A DNA stretch of 64,000 nt from Ceratobasidium sp. AG-K (lineage: Eukaryota; Basidiomycota; Agaricomycetes; Cantharellales; Ceratobasidiaceae): assembly GCA_037039685.1 (NCBI GenBank), contig JAWNGF010000001.1:6324001-6388000 (forward strand), in the 5' to 3' direction. Positions 56,322-64,000 of this stretch are shown here, in pieces (position 1 is the first letter of the stretch; the number at the start of each line of letters is the position of its first letter). The translations under genes and the position numbers were made by a program. The notes under the pieces were generated by a model. That model made no database searches. It was not told the origin of the DNA and saw nothing but the letters and a program-made list of their open reading frames with translations.

Positions 56322-57753
56322 ATGAACACACTCGGCTACATTTCACGACAGTATGATGCACTTGCGAGCACACCGACAACTCCCACGTGCGAGACAGCAC
56401 CTCTGTCGTCGCCGTTTGGCCGTGCCCAAGCCGACATGGACACACGAGTAGGGCGACACTCGCCCAAGCTGCGCTCCAAGTCGCTGTCCCGGACCCGGCA
56501 ACCCGAGAGCGAGCCAACCAGCGACGAGCCCGCCCGCTCTCGGCGTCGGCGCTTTGTGCTGGTGCGGTTCTTCATTGGGCTCTGGCACGGGGTCTGTGCG
56601 CTGTGGTGGCTGCTGCCGGCGTGGAAGCGGGTGCGCCACAATTTTGGGCTGATTACGCTACAGGCAGACGACACCTCGGACGAGAAGGACGATGACGAGG
56701 ACGAGTACGACCCTCTTGTTGCTCGGGCACCTCCCCCCGAGAAGCACAAGGTTTCATTCGAGTCGGGTGTGCTCAACAGGCGCACCAGTCGTTCACGCTA
56801 CAAACCACCCACCCCGGCCGTCTCTCCCGTGGATATCGACAAGCAAGAGCCAGACGCGCCCACTCGACCTAGAGCACCCTCTGTTCTGCTGCCCAATCCC
56901 CTATCGACTTCGCTCCTCACGCCTTCTGCCTCGGCTCTCCCCTCGCGCGCATCCACTCCGCCCATCCGCAGACCGACCGCACTGCACAAGCCGAAAATGC
57001 TCGTGCTAGACCTTGACGAAACACTCATCCACTCGACATCACGCCCCATGCACGCACACGGCTCCATGGGCGGCGGCGGACTCCTCGGCCTCTCGGGGCT
57101 CTTTGGGGGCAAACGGCAAGGCGCAGGACACATGGTCGAAGTCGTCCTGCACGGCCGCAGCACGCTCTACCACGTCTACAAACGCCCGTTTGTCGACTTC
57201 TTTCTCCGCAAGGTGCGTTTCAGCTCGCTTCATCTCGCCTGGCTGACCCCTGCAGGTCTCGGCCTGGTACACACTCGTCATTTTCACCGCCTCGATGCCC
57301 GAGTATGCAGACCCTGTTATAGACTGGCTAGACGCAGGCCGTGGCATGTTTGCCCGTCGCCTCTTTCGTGAAGTGCGTCTTTCGGCTCGATGATGGCTCG
57401 GCTAACCGCGCGCTAGTCGTGCACCCAGCTCCCAAACGGCGGATACACCAAGGATCTATCCATCATAGACCAAGACCTCAGTCGGATCTGCCTGATCGAC
57501 AACTCGCCCTCGAGCTATAGTATCAATAACGGTACGTGCCCAACCCTCGTTCCATATGCGGACGCCCTAACCATCTACGTCAATCTCGCCTTCTCAACTG
57601 ACAAACCTTCTGGACCTTGTAGCCAACGGCATCCCGATCGAAGGCTGGATATCAGACCCGGGAGACGAAGCTCTCCTGGACCTACTGCCCATTCTTGACT
57701 CGCTCCGGTTCACATCCGACGTCCGACACGTTCTCGGCTTGCGTGGATTTTAA
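56322..57753 (+). CDS. NEM1: FCP/SCP-like phosphatase, Nem1 type
   Basis: About 420 residues in four exons. A regulatory N-terminus rich in S/P/R ([20 protein letters not shown]) carries a hydrophobic segment [20 protein letters not shown], consistent with a nuclear-envelope/ER membrane anchor. The catalytic domain starts [20 protein letters not shown] (DLDET, the phospho-Asp motif) and contains a glycine-rich insert ([20 protein letters not shown]). [60 protein letters not shown] and [20 protein letters not shown] follow, and the protein ends [10 protein letters not shown]. Nem1 with Spo7 dephosphorylates Pah1 lipin. Nearby ceramide synthase is another ER lipid enzyme, but that is probably coincidence. 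Confidence 0.88.
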
Positions 57754-58201
57754 TATGTTCATGTGCATGTGCTCTGTGTTTTCATTTAGTAGGCCAAGTG
57801 ATCAATCAAAACTTATGTTATTTGCTTTGTTAATCCAGGCGAGGGTTTATCCGAGGGACATTTTGGTCTAGTTTGGCCTTTTGGTTTAGTTCGAAAAAGT
57901 GTCGAGCTGGCAGGTTGGCTCGTGACGCACCACTCTCTACGACTTGTTTCATCTTGGTAAGCTTTGCTCGAGTGCATGCAGAAGCTTCGCTCTCGGTGCA
58001 CACTGGACAATGCAACCGCTCGCACTACGCCAAAATAAGGTGCGCTGAACTTGGAACTCCGAGAAGGAAAAAAGGCAAAACGCTCATCATCAGGTGATCC
58101 CAAGCGCCATCACTCTTTCCCAACCACCACCCCGCTCGAATCAAATCGTGAAAATGACATGGTTCCAACATGAATACAAATACAACATAAAAAATCAACC
58201 G
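57754..58201. other. Convergent 3' intergenic region
   Basis: No gene supported. It holds the 3' UTRs of two convergent genes. Confidence 0.5.
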
Positions 58202-60163
58202 TTAGACCTTTTCAATCGTCGTCACTTCAGGCTTTTGAGACTGGTCAAAGCTTCCACCCGACTCGCGGTTCTTTTCACGCGGGCTCTCGGAAATACCGTG
58301 GTGCGAGGGCAAGACTTCGTCATCGACGTATGCATCGTCATGTCCTCCACCTTCTTCAAACGCCGTCTTGTGCTTTTCAAACTCGGCGCCATGGTGTCTG
58401 CGTCCGATTAGTTTGGTTCACAGACTTGACGAGGGACTTACTCGGGGCCAAAGATCGTCACGGCGATGAGGTAGGCAGCTACGACGCCGAGGAAGATTCC
58501 TTGCACCTTGGCATAGTCGGGGACGTCTTGTCCTTGGACCGTCGTGCGCAAATGTTCGCCTCCAGCTGCAACAATCGTCAATACAGGTCCGTGTCATAGC
58601 TATCAATGCAACCCACTAGCTTCAATTTGAGCCGACGCCGACGAAATCATCTATGGCAAACCTGTCAGACCCCAGCCCAGACCAGGCTACCCCACACTCA
58701 CATTACCCAGCTGATACGCAACACCCGGAAACGTCGCCCTAAACGCCGGAGGACTCATCTCGGCCAAGAAAATCGGAACCACACCCCAGGCGCCCTGCAC
58801 TCCAAATTGCACGCAAAACGCGCCCGCGGCGAGCCTGCCAAACCCAGACGGAATAATCCAGAGTGGGATAAACGCCCCGACGAGGAGGACAAAGATGATG
58901 ATTGTTAGCCTGCGTCCGAGGTGTTGCGAAAGGTATCCGGCAAAGACGCCTCCACTGCTTGTGGGTTAGTAGGTGTTGGGCGAGGTAGATGGGTACGTAC
59001 GCGATGGCTCCGCAGTTTCCGATGATAGTTGCGACAGTGGCTTGGTGGGCTGTCAAGAGCTTGGACTTTTGGAGGTACGTGGGATACAAGTCTTGCGAGC
59101 CGTGACTGAGGAAATTGAACCCGGCCATGAGCAAAACTGCATATATGCACAACATCCAATGCTGCTTGAGCATCTCGCCCGTCTCGTGGAAGAATACCCT
59201 ACACAATTAATCAGTTTTACTCCTCTGTAGTTTATTCGGCTCCGCTTACTTGGTCTTGCTCGGTCCTCCAACCTTTTTACCTTCGCGCTCTTCTATGCCT
59301 TTTGCGCAGCCTTGGCACGCAAAAACACGGCGATTCGGGAGACACGCGCGCATGACAGCTGCCACAAAACTCACGGCCGAACCAAACCAGAACAGCGCAC
59401 GCCAAGTGTGGGGGTTATGTGGGACGAGACCGAGATTGACGACAGCTGCGATGAGGTAGCCGACGGCGTAGCCTTGTTGGAGCACGCCGCTGACTATGCC
59501 GCGGGCGGCGACGGGCATGTTTTCCAGTGCGGTCGAGGCGGCTGGATTTGTGTGAGTAGGGATGCTTGGGTAGGGTTGGGAGACTTACAGAGACCCCAGA
59601 TTCCTCCCATGGCAATACCAAACAAGGAGCGAAGGGCGAGGAATTGTTTGAATGTTTGTACGAATCCGGAACCGAGCTCGAGAACTGGACGAGATTAGAC
59701 TAATGACACAGACCTCATTGCAGATACATACCAGAGCAGAGCAAAAGGTTAACGACCAATGGCCACTTGCGTCCATACCGATCCGAAATGATACCAAAGA
59801 GAACAGCTCCCAGAGAGCGAAAGAGCAACGTGAGCGTGATGGATGTCGTCTGAAACGTGGCGCTGAGTACAAGTCTCGTGAACAGCACGCTGCGACCTAC
59901 CAAGTCATTAGTGGTCTTTCCAAACGCGTCCTCGAGCCGGCTGACGCTCAGCGAGACGCTGAAAAAGTCAATAGCGTCGCACGTCCATGCGAGCCATCTA
60001 GAGAGCCGGGTTAGCTGGGACGACATGCGGGTGGGAATACTCACCCAGAAAAGAACAGAGCCCATTGGACAAACGTGAGATCGCGAAAAGTCTTGAGCAA
60101 AGACTCTTGACGCTCTGTCTTCTCACGGCGGGGAATGAGGTTCCGAATGAAAGCAGGGGGCAT
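58202..60163 (-). CDS. JEN1: JEN1-type monocarboxylate/proton symporter (MFS)
   Basis: About 500 residues in nine or so exons, twelve-helix MFS. It starts MPPAFIRNLIPRREKTERQE, then WLAWTCDAIDFFSVSLSVSR, SITLTLLFRSLGAVLFGIIS, DRYGRKWPLVVNLLLCS, FGIAMGGIWGLSAASALENM and ARGIVSGVLQQGYAVGYLIA. A large charged loop (CAKGIEEREGKKVGGPSKTK) precedes FNFLSHGSQDLYPTYLQKSK, which is the JEN family signature NxxSHxSQDxxxT, and ATIIGNCGAIAGGVFAGYLS. The acidic/histidine C-terminal tail ends EVTTIEKV. Family members import lactate, pyruvate or acetate, sometimes dicarboxylates, at the plasma membrane on non-glucose carbon. This fits flavocytochrome b2 at 40.2 kb. Confidence 0.9.
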
Positions 60164-62998
60164 GGTGGTGAAGCCTGGAACAACAAGTGGGCCACCCGAC
60201 AGTATTTATAGGGGATGCAAGGCCAACCCCTAGGAATTGAATACTGTCAGCCGAACGATGGCCATGACAGGTGAGCTTAGCGGCCATGCTTTGTGGTTGG
60301 TACATAAAAATAGCTCCGAAGTGATGCTTCGATATGGGGCCGTCGCTCTTTCGAAGCGTCATTCAGGCTGGCATTCTGATTTCAGTGTGGGCATCAGCCT
60401 GGCATCCGGCGGTCTAGCCGGTGCCTGTGGGCACTTGCACAGATAATGGAGCTGAATTTCAGCCTGCACGATTTCAGGCTGGCTGCGCATGATACAGTAC
60501 CAAATGTGTAAGGTTGAAATGAAATGTACGCTGTTATGTTAATCCCCTAAATTTCAGGTACCCACGAATGGCTGCACTTTGTACGACGAGAGGAGTGAGG
60601 ATGCCGATGCTATGCATAGACGCACAGATTCACTGGTTTTCTCTTGGCGCATCCGTCGGCACAAATCGAAGTCATGCGCCCGCGGGGAATGAACGGAGCG
60701 CAGCTCGGTCAAATCAAAATGGGTTCAAGTAAATGCGGGGGTTATCTCTTGCTCGTCCGCTCGTGTACTCAAAAGTAGTCATCCGGTGACTTTAGGGTTT
60801 GCAAATGCCATTTTTGGCAGACAGGTGCTGTCACATTGACCCAGAGGCTAAGCAAATAGATCGGACAGACTGAAGCTTTGAAACAAACTCCCGAGTAAGG
60901 CCTGGGGGCAAAAAGCTTCGCGTGACGGAACCACGTTCGGATAACTCGTTCCCTTCGCCATGGTGTTCGCTAATTCCGCCAACTCCTCGCGATCCATGCC
61001 GATAACAAGTGACCGGATATTTACAAAAATATTATTAGGTGTGCTCAAATGGGATTAGTCATCACAGATCGGGACTTGTTTGGCTGCGCTGATCGATCGT
61101 TTCGATTAATTAATGTGCATCAACAACATTCAGGGGGTAATTTGCTTACCAGTTTCGTTTATAACCGTCTTGCAGTTGGTAACACGCCTCGCTAGGTGGG
61201 GGTTGGGCTTCAGCGAATTGAAATTTCGCCAAGTGGGGCCGGTCTACAGCATGGCTTTAGCAGCCAACATTGATCACTTTCAACTATCTGTTTTTTTTTT
61301 TTTCTTTTTCTTCTTTTTTTAAAAAAATATCCTTTTGAAAACAAGCAAATGTCGTAGTGACGCGAAAAGACCGTTGTAGAGCCGCCTTTAGGCGGGAGAG
61401 CAAATAACGGTTTCGTGTAGGGATAATCCTCAGAGGCCCTATTCTAGCGAATAAACAGACAGAGCGCTTCAACGTTTTATTGATTGGCAGAGTGCAGCAT
61501 GACTGCAGGTGCACACTGAGTGGGAATCACAATAGGAACCTGCTAGTTTACCTATTGTTCGATTTCATCATCTTCAACTCCGGCATTCCAACGCCATGGC
61601 ACGTTGTGGGAACTGTGCTCGTCACCTGGTGGTTCAGACTACCAGTAGTAACTCCGAGAATGGCGGAAAATATCCGCAAATTCGCTTAAGAATTGGTTAT
61701 GGATGGCCTAAGTAGGGGTGAATGCAGCCGTCGCCAGCTCATATATTGATTGGGATGGACGGTCCATCAGAGTGGTGGTTACGCTCTATGGGCTTGCCAC
61801 ACCGTTCTCGGGCCTCAACAAAGCCAGAGCCTGTATCCAAGACCGTCCGCGGTGCCGAGCGCTGTTCGGAACATGGTTCGGTGCCGTTAGTAGCACCTGA
61901 CTCTGGTGGTAAAGGGAAGAGCGTGTGTTGGTGTCGGCAAAGGATGGCACTCGATCGTATCACTTGGCTCAACGGAGGTGAGAACTCGTTACTCGGTCCA
62001 AGGGTCGAGTCCACATGATCCATCGGACGTATTAGCGGCAATTCAATAGCCGTTCCTCCCTAAGAATTTGGTTCTGGCCCTTTAGAACCTCAAAATATAC
62101 TGAGACCTCGAACGATTTTGATTAGACTTTAGACGCAGAGCTTCTTGAATCACTGGCTCGTCTACATGTCCAATCCAATGGTATCAGGAGACCAGCCACG
62201 AAGACAACTCAGGTGCTTGTCATTTATGTTCCATGCGCAAACCCGGACAAAGCCTAATCAAGTAAATGAAATGATTCCTGTAGACAGTCCGACGAGCGTT
62301 CCGCAAACGTTCTAGACTGGATGATAGGATGACGTGTGATTCACGAGCTCAGAGAAAGTGCAAGATAGCCGAAGTTTTCAATGACTTTTGATCTGCTGAT
62401 ACCACAGCGAGCTTGGGTTGGACCTTGTCCTCTCAAAGTGTACTAACTTGACGGTGAACCACAGATGTCGCTCGAGGTTACTGCTACGATCAGCTCCCGA
62501 ACCCATTCGGCGGCGCTGATCTACTCGCTGTGTGGTCTAGGCGTAGACCATGTGTGCGGATGGTTCGGCTCAAAATTTTCTTGAAAATTCCTGAGCAACA
62601 GACGAATAACTAGGGCCATCGATGATCCCTCAGATCTATATTGGATGGAGTTGGCAAAAGGTGAGCCTCTTGGTTGGGAAAATGCGAACGGAAGCGGTGA
62701 TCGCGTTGGGCAGGTGGCCTTATTTTGCAGTACACAAACCTAAAGCGCAGGGTGTGGCTGTCATAAGCCGTGGGGTGTCATATTGATTTGGTCAATTAGA
62801 CTTGGTCTTTTCCATTGCAATCGTTCTGGTGAGTTGGGTGTGGTGAAACTCGGTCGTGTGAAATAAGTTGGTAAGCGATCATCCGTACTGAGACTTGTTT
62901 CCTTCAAAGGCCGGATTCTTCTCTTCCTCTCCACCCCCAGCCTCTACTCCAATCCCTCTCACTTGCGCAAATTATCTCAACACTAAAATCTAACCACC
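60164..62998. other. 2.8 kb without a supported gene
   Basis: Repeated CAGGCTGGC/CAGCCTG words occur at 60363-60480, some of which could pair. A T-rich tract with T10 followed by A7 occupies 61291-61327. No protein-like frames. The last 150 bases carry C/T-rich stretches (cttcctctccaccccc) before the Rheb ATG, as in many fungal promoters. Confidence 0.45.
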
Positions 62999-63816
62999 AT
63001 GGGCAATGATCCTCTCAAGAAGCGCAAAATCGCTGTCCTCGGCTCTCGCTCCGTTGGTACGTTGGCGCCGTTGTAGCCACCACACCCACTGTTGACATAG
63101 TTGTAATCTAGGCAAATCCTCTTTGGTTGTTCAATTTGTAGAAGGGCACTTTGTAGAATCATACTATCCAACCATCGAAAACACTTTTACAAAGTCTATC
63201 AAGTTCAAGAATACGGAATATGATTGTGACATCATCGATACTGCCGGACAAGTTAGTAACTGTGATGACCATACTGGCCCGCGAACTGATGGCTTTTAGG
63301 ATGAATACTCGATATTAAATAATAAACATGCCATCGGGATCCACGGCTATATGTTGGTGTACAGTGTTGCGTCTCGTGTCAGCTTTGACATGATCCAGGT
63401 ATGATTGTTGTGTCTCCCGCTCTCAAATTAGACCTGACATTCCTGGAAAGATTATTCATGAGAAGATCTTGACATATTCTGGTACTCAGAGAATTCCGTG
63501 TGTGGTTGTAGGGCAGAAGAACGATTTGGTGAATGCCAGGTGGGATGTTTGTCGCTGCCACGATCTTCCTCTAACTGGCTACCAGACAAGTCCCGACTAC
63601 TGAAGGTGAAAAACTTGCGGCTTCTCTGAGTTGCGCGTTCATCGAAACCAGTGCTCGGAATGGTCAGAACGTCGGTACGTATTGTCATCATTCCTCCGCC
63701 GATCCGATTGATCTCAGTCGTGCCCTTTAGCCAAGGCATTCGATGTCTGTCTGGCCCAGATTGAAAACTCAACGAACCCTCCACCTGAAAGACCAAGCCC
63801 ATGTGTCATTATGTGA
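62999..63816 (+). CDS. RHB1: Rheb-type small GTPase
   Basis: About 186 residues in six exons. It starts MGNDPLKKRKIAVLGSRSVG. The P-loop GSRSVGKSSL has arginine in place of the Ras Gly12-equivalent, a Rheb hallmark. Switch I is YYPTIENTF, switch II DTAGQDEYS, the guanine-specificity motif VGQKNDL (NKxD with Q-K-N-D order) and ETSARNG. The C-terminus is PSPCVIM, a CaaX box for farnesylation. Rheb activates TORC1 and, in fission yeast, controls arginine uptake. Introns of about 47-60 bases join cleanly, including one within GSRSVG|KSS. The stop is at 63814. The gene appears intact. Confidence 0.95.
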
Positions 63817-64000
63817 AGTAATAGTTTGTGGACTATTTTCGTATATCGGACTGGTTTGGCTTGGATGTTGCCAGCTTTGTCTTTTCTGCATTTTCCTATT
63901 CCGCCTCAGTATCGTCGCGCCTATACATGTCGAATCTGATTTGAGTCATTTTGACGTACCGTGGTGCAAAGCTCGAGAACCCCGACGTGTCATCAGCCTC

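Overview
The window looks like nuclear DNA of a filamentous basidiomycete, probably an Agaricomycete close to Rhizoctonia/Thanatephorus. The genus is an inference from gene content and style, not from any search. Genes are split by many introns of about 45-60 bases with GT..AG ends and sit densely on both strands. The products are typically eukaryotic: kinesin, kinetochore Sos7, Yvh1, mL41, eS7, deoxyhypusine synthase, TRAPP, ceramide synthase, U2B'', Nem1-type phosphatase and Rheb. There is no operon structure, CRISPR array or intact mobile element. Gene models were spliced by eye from reading frames, splice signals and family knowledge, so exon ends may be off by a few bases.

Layout. 0.7-2.7 kb: two tandem small genes whose products end in CaaX prenylation motifs (a third relative lies at 28.8-29.4 kb). 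3.1-5.8 kb: long coiled-coil protein. 6.1-7.3 kb: leucine-rich protein. 8.4-9.3 kb: secreted CAP/PR-1 protein with an apparent frameshift. 9.5-13.9 kb: a head-to-head mitotic pair, Sos7 and a kinesin-10 (KIF22/Kid-like). 14.2-15.0 kb: hypothetical protein. 15.9-17.1 kb: GH105 rhamnogalacturonyl hydrolase. 18.1-19.2 kb: isochorismatase-fold hydrolase. 19.2-19.7 kb: mitochondrial ribosomal mL41. 20.0-24.7 kb: large proline-rich/coiled-coil protein. 25.0-27.2 kb: Yvh1 phosphatase. 31.9-32.7 kb: ribosomal eS7. 33.7-35.8 kb: ACS-family MFS permease. 38.5-39.5 kb: hypothetical protein. 40.2-42.2 kb: flavocytochrome b2. 42.5-44.7 kb: tandem extended-SDR pair, one copy frameshifted. 44.9-45.5 kb: TRAPPC2L/Tca17. 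45.8-47.1 kb: deoxyhypusine synthase. 47.5-49.0 kb: PL1 pectate lyase. 49.0-52.4 kb: two divergent regulatory-looking genes. 52.4-52.6 kb: two foldback repeats. 53.0-57.8 kb: RING protein, ceramide synthase, U2B'', Nem1-like phosphatase. 58.2-60.2 kb: JEN1-type monocarboxylate transporter. 63.0-63.8 kb: Rheb GTPase.

How the genes fit together. Most are core housekeeping genes of unrelated pathways. Three functional themes recur. (1) Pectin breakdown: secreted PL1 lyase plus GH105 acting on unsaturated oligomers. (2) Lactate use: a JEN1-type importer and a mitochondrial L-lactate dehydrogenase 16 kb apart. (3) Chromosome motion: Sos7 and kinesin-10 share a 117-base promoter.

The most novel item is the three-member CaaX family. 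In two members the CaaX box lies on a short last exon that single-frame ORF calling misses. Several longer stretches (29.4-31.9, 35.8-38.5 and 60.2-63.0 kb) hold no gene I can support.
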